64,000 nucleotides of DNA, taken from positions 48,792 to 112,791 of the forward strand of contig NZ_JACYTR010000013.1 in assembly GCF_014841215.1 (NCBI RefSeq). Direction: 5' to 3'. The translations under genes were made by a program, and so were the position numbers. Below are positions 44,119 to 54,068 of this stretch, piece by piece (position 1 is the first letter of the stretch; each line of letters starts with the position of its first letter). The DNA is from Pseudomarimonas arenosa (GTDB taxonomy: Bacteria > Pseudomonadota > Gammaproteobacteria > Xanthomonadales > Xanthomonadaceae). The notes under the pieces are model-generated. The model was not told the origin of the DNA, did not search any database, and saw nothing but the letters and a program-made list of their open reading frames with translations.

Positions 44119-44736
44119 TCACTGCCGTGACTTTGCCCGACGCTCTCGCTCGCGCTGCCGAGCCTGCTCGATGATGCGCTCGCGCTGCTCCGCTTCAAGT
44201 TCGGTCGTGCGTCGTTGTCGACTGCGCCACCACCACCAGGTCACCACGCCCCACACTGCCAGCCAGCCGCTCCAACTGATGAAGGTCAATGCACCGGCAA
44301 TGCGGGTGTCGTACTCGAGCAAACCCCAATGACCCAGCAGATAGGCCCAGTCATGTTCACCGCCGCCGACCAGGGGCAAGGCCTGGGTGCGTGCATCTCC
44401 CAGGTACAGGGCGACATAGCGGAAATTCTCGAAGAACCAGATGGCGCAGGCTGCCGCTGAAAACCACTGCTCACGGCGCGCGAAATGCCAGGTCGTGGCA
44501 ATCGGAAAAACGAATTGTCCTAAGGTACCTCCCAGCCAGCCCATGGTATTGCCGAACAACCCAAAGGCCGGGTGACCGGCTTCGTGAAAGGCCAGATTGA
44601 CGTGGTCGAGAATCGGCACGAAGTCAAAGCTCAGCACCCACACTGCCGCCAGCAGCACAGCTGTGCTGAACCCCAGGTAGCGCTGACCATCCAAGGCGGG
44701 CAATCGATCGATCAATTGGCTAAGGGCGGCCAGCAT
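44119..44736 (-). CDS. Membrane protein with HExxH motif (M50-like)
   Basis: The 205-residue protein (ATG 44736) has four or five hydrophobic segments and HEAGHPAFGLFGNTMGWLGGTLGQ at about residues 55-80, a possible zinc-peptidase site like that in site-2-protease-type proteins. A basic, Gln/Arg/Glu-rich tail of about 35 residues ends it. A second metal ligand (an Asp in a later helix, as in LDG of M50) is not obvious, so peptidase activity is unproven. The frame extends to 44796, but the extra residues look non-coding. Confidence 0.7.
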   Translation of the reverse strand: MLAALSQLIDRLPALDGQRYLGFSTAVLLAAVWVLSFDFVPILDHVNLAFHEAGHPAFGLFGNTMGWLGGTLGQFVFPIATTWHFARREQWFSAAACAIWFFENFRYVALYLGDARTQALPLVGGGEHDWAYLLGHWGLLEYDTRIAGALTFISWSGWLAVWGVVTWWWWRSRQRRTTELEAEQRERIIEQARQRERERRAKSRQ

Positions 44737-44870
44737 GGGTTCGAACCAGGAACAGGGTGTGCTGCGCCATCCTAGCAGGGCAGACCGGCAATACATCTGT
44801 GCGACCCTGATCTCGGCCTGGGCCAGGGCTTCTTGTTACCCTTTCGACAAGGTGTGAGCGATATGAGCCG

Positions 44871-47800
44871 ATGACCCAATCAGCGCGCTGGACCCTGGCC
44901 CTGACATTGCTGAGCTTCGTAGTGATGGCGCCGAATGCGGATGCCACCCCGGAGCCGGTGCCCGATCAGGTTCATCGCCTGCCGCTCAGCGGCGCTCTGG
45001 TGCAGAACACGGTGACTGCCCAGTTGCAGGATCGTCGCGGTCTGATGTGGTTTGGCACCCTGGGCGGACTGAATGTCTACGACGGCTATGAGTTCCGCCG
45101 CTTCCCCAGCCATCCTCGTGATGCCAGTGCCCTGGCCGAAGTCGATATCGCCGCCTTGCACGAGGATGCGGCGGGGCATATCTGGGTGGCGGGCTTCCAG
45201 GGCTGGCTGGATCGCATCGAGCCCAGCAGCGGCCGGGTCAGCCACTACGGCCCGCGCTTGCTGGCTGCCTTGCACGGGTCACACGACGTCAATGCCCCGC
45301 CATCACGCGGCAGCGCGGGGTTTGTCGAAGCTGTCGACGGCGGTCTGTGGATCGGTAACAGCCTCGGCTTGCATCGCTATTGGCCGGCCGAAGATCGCCT
45401 GACTTCCATCCACACACTGGGCCCAGTGACCGATCTGGCGAGCGCCGGTGAGGGCAGCCTGTGGCTGGGTGGACCGCAGGGACTGATCCGCTGGCACCCA
45501 GAGCACGGCGTGCAGGCTGAGTACCGCCATGCGCCGCACGATCCGCGGTCGCTGAGCGATAACGGGGTAACCCGTCTGCTGGTCGATCCGGACGGTGGAT
45601 TATGGGTGGGTACCGGCCACGGCCTGAACTACCTGCCGCCTGCCGGCACTGCCTTCCAGCGCTTTCAGCATGACGTTGACGACCCGCAAAGCCTGGGCGG
45701 AAACGTCGTCCTGGCCTTGCTGCGCGATCGCCAGGGGCGCCTTTGGGTCGGCGGTCAGTCGGGCGGACTTAGCCTGAAGATCGAGCGGGGATTTCATGTC
45801 CTGCATCACGAGCCGGACAATCCGCTCAGTCTGGCGGTCGATGACGTGTGGTCGCTGTATCAGGATCGCAGCGGGCTGATCTGGGTGGGCACGGCTGGCG
45901 GCGGGCTGAATCAGATCAATCCCCTGCGATTTCGCTTCGACTCCTTGCGCGCCGTGCCGCACAGCGAGAACAGCCTGCGCTCGCCATTCGTCTGGGATAT
46001 TGTCGGTGATCGACATGGCCGGCTATGGATGACCACCCTGGCCGGCCTGGAGCGCTTCGACCCTGCTGACAAGACATTTCGCCTGTTTCAACCAACGCCC
46101 GGAGAACGCGCCAGCAACCAGCTGCAGTCATTGTTGCTGGATCGCGATGGCACGCTGTGGGTCGGCTCGGTAGAGGGCGTGCTGTACCGATTCGATGCAG
46201 ATAACGAGCAGTTTGAGCAGATCATCGACCCAAGCCGGAGCGATGGACGCCTGGGCAACGGCCGAGTCTGGTATCTCAGCGAAGATCCCGACACCGGCCA
46301 GCTGTGGATCTCGGCGGGCAACGAATGGCTGCGCTTTGATCGAGACCAGCGGCAAGTGCTGGAGCGACATCAACGACTGGGCGGGCAATCGCTGGTTGGC
46401 GCTGCTGTGCGGGTGTCGCTGTATGACAGTGACGGCGTACTTTGGCTCGGTGGCGGCAATGCCCTGCTGCGCCGAGAACCCGGCGCGGTAGAGTTTCAGG
46501 CCATTCAGCATGATCCACAACAGAGCGATTCACTGAGCGAAAGTTCGGTCCGTGCGTTGTACGAGGATCCGCAGGGCAATCTCTGGATAGGCACCCAGAA
46601 CGGGCTGAACCGACTCAGTGCCGAGAATCGTCGGCGACAGATCTATCGCTTCGATCTGTTCAGCGCCGCCGACGGCATGAGCAACAGCACGGTGTATGGA
46701 ATTCTGGCTGATTCCAGCGGCGCCCTGTGGATCAGCACCAATGCCGGTCTGTCGCGATTCGACCCGCAAGACCAAGGCTTCGACAACTTCGATGCCGGTG
46801 ATGGCCTGCAGGCCAACGAAATGAACGGCGGCGCCGAATGGCAGGCAGCCGATGGCCGGCTTTATTTCGGCGGCGTTGCTGGCGTGGTGCATTTTCATCC
46901 GGCCGACATCAGTCCGCATCAGCACGTTCCAGCGGTGCTGTTCACCGACGTCGGCCGGCTGGGCAAGGATCGGCAACGCGTGTTTCACCCACCAAGCGGC
47001 ATGCTCGAACTCGGACCGCATGATCTCGGCCTTTCGTTGGGTTTTGCCGTGGCCGACTACCATGTGCCAGAGAAGAATCGCTTTCGCTACCGATTGCTGG
47101 GGCAGAGCGAACAATGGGTGGAGACCACGCGTCCGCATTTCGAGTTGATTCGACCGGCTGCAGGCGACTATCGGCTGGAGCTCCTCGGGGCGCAGCGCGA
47201 TGACGTATGGAGCGAACAGCCAGCAATACTTGAGATTCGAGTGCATCCGCCCTGGTGGGCGACGCGCAGTGCCTATCTGGCCTATGCGCTAGGCCTGGGG
47301 CTGCTGGCCTGGGCATACCACCAGGCACAGCGAGCGCGCCTGCAGCGCGAGCGCGAGTTCAGCCAGCAGCTGGCTCAAGCCCAGTCGCTGGCTGAGGCCA
47401 ACTATCGCTTGGCGGAACGCCATGCTCAGATCGACACGCTCACCGAACTGCCCAATCGCGCCTCCTTGATGGAAGCACTGGAACGCTATCTGCGGGTCAC
47501 TCAGGCCAGCCGCACACCCCTGGCCCTGCTGGTAATCAACCTCGATCGCTTTCAACGCATCAACGACACCTTGGGACATCAGGCAGGAGACCAGATTCTG
47601 CGCAAGACCGCGGAGCGACTGGCCGCCCAGGTACGTGGTGAGGACTGGCTGGCCCGTGTTGGCAGCGACGAGTTTGCCTTGATTGCGGTGGGCCAAAGCC
47701 AGGAACGCAGCAACGCCTGGCTGGATACCCTGACCACTCGACTGGCCGGCGCCATCGGTGCTGCCCACGAACTGCAGGATCCGCCGCTGCGGGTCACCGC

Positions 47801-48749
47801 CAGCATCGGTATCTGCAGTTTTCGTCATGAGGACGAACAGCCGGGTGATCTCTACACTCGGGCCGATATCGCCATGCACCTGGCCAAACAAGCCGGCGGC
47901 AACTGCATGCGCCACTATGTCACCGGACAGCGCGAACAGCAGCAAGCCCGGCTCAATATCGAGAGCCGTTTGCGTGGTGCCGTGCAGCGCAACGAAATGC
48001 GCGCCGTGTACCAACCGCTGATCGATCTGCGCAGTGGTCATCTGAGCGGATTCGAATCCTTGATTCGCTGGCAGCCCGCCAATGGCGAGCCGGTGTATCC
48101 GGATCAGTTCATTCCGGTCGCTGAGGAGTCCGGCTTGATCGTCGAACTTGGCCTCTGGATGCTGGAAGAGGTATGCCAGCGCTGGGCGGCCTGGGGCCAC
48201 CCCGACTGGCGTGTCGCGGTGAACATCTCCGCCCATCATCTGCGTAGCGCGTCCCTGGTCGAACAGGTCGATTCGATCCTGCGCCACCATCGAGTGCCGG
48301 CGCATTGCCTGAAGCTCGAGCTGACTGAATCGGCCATGATGGAATACGCCGAGTCGGCGGTGGCCCAGCTCAGTGCGCTTCGGCAGCGCGGGGTGAAGAT
48401 CTCCATCGACGATTTCGGCACCGGCTTCTCTTCACTGGCGCACCTCCAACGCCTGCCTGTTGACGAGCTGAAGATCGATCGTAGCTTCGTCAATGGTCTC
48501 AGCCAGGGCGAGCACAATCGAAAGATTGTGCGCTCGATCATTCAACTCGGTCATGCGCTTAAACTTGATGTGGTGGCGGAAGGGATCGAGGAGCCGGGCA
48601 CCGTTGCCTTTCTGCAAGGGCTGGAGTGCGATATTGGGCAGGGCTACCTGTTCGACCGGCCGCAGCCGGCAGACAATCTGCAGCGCTGGTTGAGCGGCGA
48701 ACCGGTGCAGTTTGCCGACGTCTCGCCGATTTCCGCCCGCCAAGGGTGA
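44871..48749 (+). CDS. Reg_prop beta-propeller sensor with GGDEF and EAL domains
   Basis: This 1292-residue protein has a signal peptide (LALTLLSFVVMAPNADA). A periplasmic double propeller of Reg_prop repeats (recurring LWVGT.GGLN and DPRSLSDN.V.LL patterns, about residues 45-690) and a Y_Y_Y-type beta-sandwich precede one membrane helix (AYLAYALGLGLLAWAYHQA, about 805). The GGDEF domain (about 860-1025) has DTLTELPNRASL and GSDEF; the EAL domain (about 1035-1280) has ESL, DDFGTGFSSL and KIDRSFV. Metal and substrate residues of the EAL are kept. It should link an outside ligand, perhaps a polysaccharide as with related hybrid sensors, to c-di-GMP turnover. The ligand is unknown. Confidence 0.9.
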   Translation: MTQSARWTLALTLLSFVVMAPNADATPEPVPDQVHRLPLSGALVQNTVTAQLQDRRGLMWFGTLGGLNVYDGYEFRRFPSHPRDASALAEVDIAALHEDAAGHIWVAGFQGWLDRIEPSSGRVSHYGPRLLAALHGSHDVNAPPSRGSAGFVEAVDGGLWIGNSLGLHRYWPAEDRLTSIHTLGPVTDLASAGEGSLWLGGPQGLIRWHPEHGVQAEYRHAPHDPRSLSDNGVTRLLVDPDGGLWVGTGHGLNYLPPAGTAFQRFQHDVDDPQSLGGNVVLALLRDRQGRLWVGGQSGGLSLKIERGFHVLHHEPDNPLSLAVDDVWSLYQDRSGLIWVGTAGGGLNQINPLRFRFDSLRAVPHSENSLRSPFVWDIVGDRHGRLWMTTLAGLERFDPADKTFRLFQPTPGERASNQLQSLLLDRDGTLWVGSVEGVLYRFDADNEQFEQIIDPSRSDGRLGNGRVWYLSEDPDTGQLWISAGNEWLRFDRDQRQVLERHQRLGGQSLVGAAVRVSLYDSDGVLWLGGGNALLRREPGAVEFQAIQHDPQQSDSLSESSVRALYEDPQGNLWIGTQNGLNRLSAENRRRQIYRFDLFSAADGMSNSTVYGILADSSGALWISTNAGLSRFDPQDQGFDNFDAGDGLQANEMNGGAEWQAADGRLYFGGVAGVVHFHPADISPHQHVPAVLFTDVGRLGKDRQRVFHPPSGMLELGPHDLGLSLGFAVADYHVPEKNRFRYRLLGQSEQWVETTRPHFELIRPAAGDYRLELLGAQRDDVWSEQPAILEIRVHPPWWATRSAYLAYALGLGLLAWAYHQAQRARLQREREFSQQLAQAQSLAEANYRLAERHAQIDTLTELPNRASLMEALERYLRVTQASRTPLALLVINLDRFQRINDTLGHQAGDQILRKTAERLAAQVRGEDWLARVGSDEFALIAVGQSQERSNAWLDTLTTRLAGAIGAAHELQDPPLRVTASIGICSFRHEDEQPGDLYTRADIAMHLAKQAGGNCMRHYVTGQREQQQARLNIESRLRGAVQRNEMRAVYQPLIDLRSGHLSGFESLIRWQPANGEPVYPDQFIPVAEESGLIVELGLWMLEEVCQRWAAWGHPDWRVAVNISAHHLRSASLVEQVDSILRHHRVPAHCLKLELTESAMMEYAESAVAQLSALRQRGVKISIDDFGTGFSSLAHLQRLPVDELKIDRSFVNGLSQGEHNRKIVRSIIQLGHALKLDVVAEGIEEPGTVAFLQGLECDIGQGYLFDRPQPADNLQRWLSGEPVQFADVSPISARQG

Positions 48750-48900
48750 ACCTGAGCGTGAGCGCAATGCACCCGCCGATGGCGGCTCAGAAGCGATGCG
48801 CCAACTGAGTGCAAGAGTTGCAACATTGTTGGTCGACACTGTGCTCGTCGAGGCTGTCCGGGTTTGCTTGAATAGGACGGGCGGCGCAGAGGAGCATCCC

Positions 48901-49494
48901 ATGTATGTCGAACAATTGAGCCCGGAATCGGCCATGCAGCTGCGGCCGGCGCAATTCGATGCCTTGGCAGGCCTGCTGCAGGACGTGGTCGCCGGGGGCG
49001 CATCGGTCGGGTTTCTGGCGCCACTCAGTGCCCGTACCGCGCGCGCTTACTGGCGTGGCGTGGTCGCCGCGCTGGGGGAGGAGTTGGGCCTGTGGCTGGC
49101 GTATGAGGGTGAGCATATCGTCGGTGCGGTGCAGCTGGCCCAATGCAGCAAGGACAATGGCCGCCACCGCGGTGAGGTGCAGAAGCTGTTCGTGCTGCGC
49201 ACCCACCGCGGTCGCGGCATTGCCCGCGCGCTGATCGAAACGGTGGAACGGCATGCGGTGAGGCGTGGCCTGCGCCTGCTGGTGCTCGACACCGAGGCCG
49301 GCAGTCCGGCGGAACGCCTGTATCGCCGGCTCGGCTGGCAGGAGGCCGGAATGATCCCCGACTACGCACTCAGCCCGGATGGCCGCCTGCACCCGACGGT
49401 GTATTTCTACAAGTCGCTGACTCCGCATAAGCCGCTAGCTAAGGACGCGTCGCACAACAGCGCAGCCGAGCATGTGCACCTGGTGATGATCTGA
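48901..49494 (+). CDS. GNAT-family N-acetyltransferase
   Basis: The 197-residue protein has the acetyl-CoA binding motif VLRTHRGRGIARALIE (R/Q-x-x-G-x-G/A type) and the later GLRLLVLDTEAGSPAERLYRRLGWQEAG typical of GNATs. The ATG at 48901 is well placed after GAGGAG. The open frame continues upstream to 48712, but without family likeness. The acceptor is not known. Confidence 0.88.
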   Translation: MYVEQLSPESAMQLRPAQFDALAGLLQDVVAGGASVGFLAPLSARTARAYWRGVVAALGEELGLWLAYEGEHIVGAVQLAQCSKDNGRHRGEVQKLFVLRTHRGRGIARALIETVERHAVRRGLRLLVLDTEAGSPAERLYRRLGWQEAGMIPDYALSPDGRLHPTVYFYKSLTPHKPLAKDASHNSAAEHVHLVMI

Positions 49495-49500
49495 GCTGTG

Positions 49501-49540
49501 GTGGGCCACAGGCCTGTCGTGAGCCTGTGGAATGGCCCAC
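49501..49540. repeat. Hairpin after the GNAT gene
   Basis: GTGGGCCA (49501-49508) pairs with TGGCCCAC (49533-49540), and inside it CACAGGC (49507-49513) pairs with GCCTGTG (49523-49529). It begins 6 bases after the GNAT stop and contains the GTGAGCCTGT core also found in the repeats at 21.3 and 28.8 kb. It may act as a transcript end. Confidence 0.6.
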
Positions 49541-49604
49541 CCTACGATGCGGCCTGCCCTACGTCGGTGGCCTACCGTACGTCCATTCGTCGCCGACCGA
49601 GCCC

Positions 49605-49648
49605 TAACCCGGGTATTTCATGAGGTCGCGCCGAAAGATCCGGGCTAA
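49605..49648 (+). repeat. Short palindromic copy of the dispersed element
   Basis: Contains GGGTATTTCATGAGG then TCGCGCCGAAAGATCCGGG, matching the left part of 63871-64000. The ends TAACCCGG and CCGGGCTA are nearly inverted, so the unit is palindromic by itself. Its right end supplies the stop codon (49645-49647) of the LysR gene. Confidence 0.8.
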
Positions 49649-50586
49649 CGCTCCGAATGCCCCGACTCGAAATAGTCATGCCGGGTGAACAATTCGGGCT
49701 TGACCAGATCGACAAAGGCGCGCGCCTGCGGGCTGAGGTATTTGCCCTTGCGAATCACGATGCCATAGCTGCGCGGGGGGAAGTATTCGCGCAGATTGCG
49801 GATTGCCAATTGCTCGCGATCGCGCTCGGTCAGGCAGATGCCGGTAACGATCGAGATGCCCAGGCCCATCGCCACATACTGTTTGATCACTTCCCAACCG
49901 CCGACCTCCAGCGCCACGGTATACGGCACGCGGCGCTGCTGGAACACCAGGTCAACCAAACGATAGGTGGTGAGCCGCTTGGGCGGCAGGATCAATCCAT
50001 ACGGCGACAGGTCTTCCAAGCGCAGCGGGTCTTTCTGCGCCAGCGGATGATCCAGCGGCGCGATCAGCATCGGGTCGAAACTATGCGTGGCGGCGTAGTC
50101 GATATCGTTCGGCACATCCAGCATTGACCCTACCGCCAGATCCACCTCATCCGAGCGAATCCGCGCCAGGCCGTCGAGACCGGTGACGTTATGCAGCTTC
50201 AGCTGCACCTCGGGATGCTGCTCGCGAAAGGCCTGCACCAGCGGCGGCAGCAGGTACAGGATGGTTGAACTGCCAGCGGCGATATTCAGCTCACCGGCAT
50301 CCAGGCCCTTCAAGCGATGGCGAAACTCGCCTTCAAATCCATCAATACCATCGACCAAGGGCCGGGCTATTTCATATAGCACCTCACCCTCCCGCGTCAT
50401 TGCCAAGCGCCGCCCCAGACGCTCGAACAAGGACACTCCCAGCGCCTTCTCCAAGGCCGCCAACTGCAGGCTCACCGCCGGCTGGCTCAGAAACAAAGCC
50501 TCCGCCGCCCGCGTCACCGTCCCCAACCGTGCCGCATGGCAGAAGGCTCGCAGCTGCTTGAGTTTGGCGCCTTTGTAGTAGTGCAT
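49645..50586 (-). CDS. LysR-family transcriptional regulator
   Basis: The 313-residue regulator has a typical N-terminal helix-turn-helix (LKQLRAFCHAARLGTVTRAAEALFLSQPAVSLQLAALE) and a C-terminal ligand-binding domain (AAGSSTILYLLPPLVQAFREQHPEV ...). MHYYKGAKLKQL at 50586 is the expected CysB-like start; a longer frame runs into repetitive DNA (translating as repeats of P-N-P-E-S-R) and is rejected. It is divergent from aceB-aceA and may regulate it. Its stop lies within a copy of the dispersed palindrome. Confidence 0.9.
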   Translation of the reverse strand: MHYYKGAKLKQLRAFCHAARLGTVTRAAEALFLSQPAVSLQLAALEKALGVSLFERLGRRLAMTREGEVLYEIARPLVDGIDGFEGEFRHRLKGLDAGELNIAAGSSTILYLLPPLVQAFREQHPEVQLKLHNVTGLDGLARIRSDEVDLAVGSMLDVPNDIDYAATHSFDPMLIAPLDHPLAQKDPLRLEDLSPYGLILPPKRLTTYRLVDLVFQQRRVPYTVALEVGGWEVIKQYVAMGLGISIVTGICLTERDREQLAIRNLREYFPPRSYGIVIRKGKYLSPQARAFVDLVKPELFTRHDYFESGHSER

Positions 50587-50983
50587 CAGCAGACGGGATT
50601 CGGGATTTGGGATTCGGGATTCGTGGGCCCCGGCGGGTTCACGCTGAGCCGAAAAAGGGAGAGCCCCGGACAATCGCTTTGCATGCGTTTCTCTCGCAAC
50701 GAATAGGACCGACAGGCAAGGAATACGACCGTCATCGCCCGCAGGAAGGCGGTTAAGTGCTTGATCGGTGAAGGTTTCCCTCGCAACAACTGCGGAGCGA
50801 GGCCCGCTCTTGCGAATCTCAAATCCCGAATCTCGAATCCCGGCTTTTCAAACACCCGTTTAAGTATCTGAAAAGTGTCATGTATTAATAAAACTAATTT
50901 AGACCATTGAAACATTTGCTTTCCAAACGGGCAAGTTCGGTTCTATGGTCGAATGCCATGGTGCAGTGCAACGGAGACCGACA
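50587..50983. other. Divergent control region LysR / aceBA
   Basis: After the repeat element, bases about 50857-50935 are the most AT-rich stretch of the neighbourhood (for example GTATTAATAAAACTAATTTA), the likely site of the aceBA promoter and of LysR binding. No gene is present. GGAG at 50972-50975 serves the aceB start. Confidence 0.5.
50595..50842. repeat. Element bounded by inverted GGGATTC repeats
   Basis: The left arm (50595-50623) is three to four imperfect tandem units of GGGATTC or GGGATTT. The right arm (50813-50842) is the same pattern inverted. Together they bound about 248 bases without a gene, starting 9 bases upstream of the LysR start codon. Confidence 0.75.
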
Positions 50984-52582
50984 ATGGCCGCGGTGTTGAT
51001 GGAAACGGGAACCGCTTTGGTGCAAGGGCCGAAGGTGGCGGGGGTAGAAACGGTATTGACCCCGGAGGCGCTGTCGCTGCTTACCGAGCTGCATCGCCGT
51101 TTCGAGTCGACCCGCCAGGCCTTGCTCGGCGCGCGCAAGACGGCGCAGAAGTGCTACGACAAGGGCGTGCTGCCCAACTTCCGCGAGGATACCCGCTATA
51201 TCCGCGAGGGCGACTGGAAGGTAGCGGAGATCCCGCCTGCCTTGCAGGACCGGCGGATCGAGATCACCGGGCCGGTCGACCGCAAGATGATCATCAATGC
51301 GCTGAATTCAGGCGCCAAGGTGTTCATGGCCGACTTCGAGGACAGCAGCTCGCCGACCTGGGCCAATATGATCGAGGGCCAGATCAATCTGCGCGACGCG
51401 GTTGCCGGCTCGATCGATTTCACCGCTGACAACGGCAAGCAGTACGCCCTCGATCCCGAATCCAAGACCGTGCTGCTGGTGCGCCCACGCGGCTGGCATC
51501 TGGATGAGAAGCACATCGAAGTCGACGGCAGCCCGATCTCCGGCGGCCTGTTCGATCTCGCCCTGTTCGCCTTCCACAACGCCCAGGCCCTGCAACAACG
51601 CCAGCGCGGCCCCTACTTCTATCTGCCCAAGCTGCAGACCATGGAAGAGGCGGCGCTGTGGGATGAGGTGATGGCCTTCCTGGAAGTGCGCCTCGGCCTG
51701 CCGATCGGCTGCATGAAGGCCACCGTACTGATCGAAGCACTGCCCGCCGTGTTCCAGATGGACGAAATCCTGTTCGCCCTGAAGGATCGCATCGTCGGCC
51801 TCAACTGCGGCCGCTGGGACTACATCTTCTCCTATATCAAGACGTTCCGCCGACACAAGGACCGGGTGCTGCCGGAGCGCAGCCAGGTTGGCATGACCGC
51901 GCCGTTCCTGAAAGCCTATTCGGAACTGCTGATCAAGACCTGCCATCGTCGCGGCTGCCACGCCATGGGCGGCATGGCGGCGCAGATCCCGATCAACAAC
52001 GATGCCGCGGCCAACGAGGCGGCGATGCAGCGGGTGCGCGCCGACAAGCTGCGCGAAGCCAGCGCCGGTCACGACGGCACCTGGGTGGCCCATCCCGGCC
52101 TGATTCCGCTCGCCAAGGAGATCTTCGACCAGCACATGCCGGAGGCCAATCAGATCGCCAGCAAGCCGCGCAGCGAGGTCGAAGTCAGCCGCGATGAACT
52201 GATCGCCGCACCCAGCGGCAGCATCAGCCGCGCCGGCTTTCTTAACAACATCGATGTCTGCGTGCGCTACCTCGCTGCCTGGCTCGACGGCCTCGGCTGC
52301 GTGCCGATCCACTATCTGATGGAAGACGCCGCCACCGCCGAGATCAGTCGCACCCAGCTATGGCAATGGCTGCATGTCGGCGGCCTCAAACTGGACGACG
52401 GCAGCGCGATCGACTGGGCACTGTTCGACATGGCCTTGTCCGGTGTTGCCGAACGGTTGCCGGAATCCGGCCTGCCCGGTCAGAACCGAGTGCCGGAAGC
52501 GGTACGCATGCTGGGCGAGCTGACTCGCGCCCACGAGCTGGCCGACTTCATCACCCTGCCGGCCTATCAGCGTCTGGCCTGA
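50984..52582 (+). CDS. aceB: Malate synthase A
   Basis: Malate synthase condenses glyoxylate with acetyl-CoA to malate, the second step of the glyoxylate shunt. The 532-residue size fits isoform A. Family segments include [45 protein letters not shown], the substrate-binding [14 protein letters not shown], and GGMAAQIPI. The start is ATG 50984 (MAAVLMETG) after CGGAGA, not the open ATG at 50945. aceA follows 80 bases later in the same operon. Confidence 0.95.
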   Translation: MAAVLMETGTALVQGPKVAGVETVLTPEALSLLTELHRRFESTRQALLGARKTAQKCYDKGVLPNFREDTRYIREGDWKVAEIPPALQDRRIEITGPVDRKMIINALNSGAKVFMADFEDSSSPTWANMIEGQINLRDAVAGSIDFTADNGKQYALDPESKTVLLVRPRGWHLDEKHIEVDGSPISGGLFDLALFAFHNAQALQQRQRGPYFYLPKLQTMEEAALWDEVMAFLEVRLGLPIGCMKATVLIEALPAVFQMDEILFALKDRIVGLNCGRWDYIFSYIKTFRRHKDRVLPERSQVGMTAPFLKAYSELLIKTCHRRGCHAMGGMAAQIPINNDAAANEAAMQRVRADKLREASAGHDGTWVAHPGLIPLAKEIFDQHMPEANQIASKPRSEVEVSRDELIAAPSGSISRAGFLNNIDVCVRYLAAWLDGLGCVPIHYLMEDAATAEISRTQLWQWLHVGGLKLDDGSAIDWALFDMALSGVAERLPESGLPGQNRVPEAVRMLGELTRAHELADFITLPAYQRLA

Positions 52583-52662
52583 AGCCGCCGGCGCGCGCAC
52601 TACCTACTGTTTCACCAACGCTGCAGCGCGGCGCAGGCCGCAACCCCACTACAGGAAAGACC

Positions 52663-54003
52663 ATGATGAGCAAGCAAGCCGAACAGATCGCCGCCCTGCA
52701 AAAGGACTGGAACAGCAATCCGCGATGGAAGCAGGTCAAGCGCACCTACTCCGCCGCCGACGTGGTCCGTCTTCGCGGCAGCCTGCAGCCCGAGCACACC
52801 CTGGCCAAGCGCGGCGCTGAGCAGCTTTGGAAGCTCGTCAATGGCGGCGCCAAGAAGGGTTACGTCAACGCGTTTGGCGCGATCTCGGCCGGTCAGGCCA
52901 TGCAACAGGCCAAGGCTGGTCTGGAAGCGGTGTATCTGTCCGGCTGGCAGGTAGCCGCCGACGGCAACACCTCGGAAACCATGTACCCGGATCAGTCGCT
53001 GTACGCCTACGACTCGGTGCCGACCATGGTACGCCGCATTAACAACACGTTCCAGCGCGCCGACGAGATCCAGTGGAAGAACATCTGCGACGGCAAGATG
53101 AAGGCCGAAGAGGCAATCGACTTCTTCCTGCCGATCGTCGCCGATGCCGAAGCCGGTTTCGGAGGCGTGCTGAACGCCTATGAGCTAATGAAGAACATGA
53201 TCGTTGCCGGCGCTGCGGGCGTGCACTTCGAAGATCAGCTGGCGGCGGTGAAGAAGTGCGGTCATATGGGCGGCAAGGTGCTGGTGCCGACCGGTGAGGC
53301 GGTGCAGAAGCTGATCGCCGCGCGTCTGGCCGCCGACGTGCTCGGCGTGCCGACCCTGATCCTGGCCCGTACCGACGCCGAAGCGGCCAACCTGATCACC
53401 TCGAATCACGACGCCAATGATCAGAGCTTCCTCACCGGCGAGCGCACCGCCGAAGGCTTCTATCGGGTGAAGAACGGTCTCGAGCAGTCGATCTCGCGCG
53501 GCGTGGCCTATGCGCCGTATGCTGACTTGGTCTGGTGCGAAACCGGCACGCCGGACCTTGGCTTTGCCCGCGAGTTCGCCCAGGCCGTGCATGCCGCGCA
53601 CCCGGGCAAGTTGCTCAGCTACAACTGCTCACCGAGCTTCAACTGGAAAAAGAACCTCGACGACAAGACCATCGCCAAGTTTCAGGATGAGCTCTCCGCG
53701 CTCGGCTACAAGTATCAGTTCATCACCCTGGCCGGCATCCACATCAACTGGTTCAACACCTTCAAGTTCGCCTACGACTACGCCCGCGGCGAAGGCATGC
53801 GCCATTACGTCGAGCAGGTGCAGGAGCGCGAGTTCGAAGCACGCGAGAAGGGCTATACCTTCGTCTCGCATCAGCAGGAAGTCGGTGCCGGCTACTTCGA
53901 CGACGTCACCACGGTCATTCAGGGCGGCTCATCCAGCGTCACCGCATTGACCGGTTCAACCGAAGAAGAGCAGTTCTACGACAACAAGCCGAAAGCGGCC
54001 TAA
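52663..54003 (+). CDS. aceA: Isocitrate lyase
   Basis: Isocitrate lyase splits isocitrate to glyoxylate and succinate, allowing growth on acetate or fatty acids. The 446-residue protein has the active-site loop [10 protein letters not shown] at residues 197-206 (C199), [21 protein letters not shown] for metal binding, and the late [12 protein letters not shown] 52663 follows ACAGGAAAGA. It ends the aceB-aceA operon, followed by two terminators. Confidence 0.96.
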   Translation: MMSKQAEQIAALQKDWNSNPRWKQVKRTYSAADVVRLRGSLQPEHTLAKRGAEQLWKLVNGGAKKGYVNAFGAISAGQAMQQAKAGLEAVYLSGWQVAADGNTSETMYPDQSLYAYDSVPTMVRRINNTFQRADEIQWKNICDGKMKAEEAIDFFLPIVADAEAGFGGVLNAYELMKNMIVAGAAGVHFEDQLAAVKKCGHMGGKVLVPTGEAVQKLIAARLAADVLGVPTLILARTDAEAANLITSNHDANDQSFLTGERTAEGFYRVKNGLEQSISRGVAYAPYADLVWCETGTPDLGFAREFAQAVHAAHPGKLLSYNCSPSFNWKKNLDDKTIAKFQDELSALGYKYQFITLAGIHINWFNTFKFAYDYARGEGMRHYVEQVQEREFEAREKGYTFVSHQQEVGAGYFDDVTTVIQGGSSSVTALTGSTEEEQFYDNKPKAA

Positions 54004-54024
54004 CAACCCGTTTTGTCAACACAG

Positions 54025-54045
54025 ACCCCGCCGGAGGCGGGGTTT
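54025..54045 (+). terminator. Rho-independent terminator after aceA
   Basis: ACCCCGCC (54025-54032) and GGCGGGGT (54036-54043), a perfect 8-bp stem with a 3-base loop, followed by TTT. It is 21 bases past the aceA stop. Confidence 0.85.
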
Positions 54046-54068
54046 CTGTGCTCCGGGGGGAGGAACAG

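Noticed and set aside
50586..50673. N-terminal extension of the LysR regulator
   Set aside because: The added residues (repeated P-N-P-E-S-R) come from the GGGATTC repeat; the family start is MHYYKG at 50586.
52360..52662. Long N-terminal extension of isocitrate lyase
   Set aside because: It overlaps the end of aceB in another frame and lacks family similarity; ATG 52663 has a proper ribosome-binding site.
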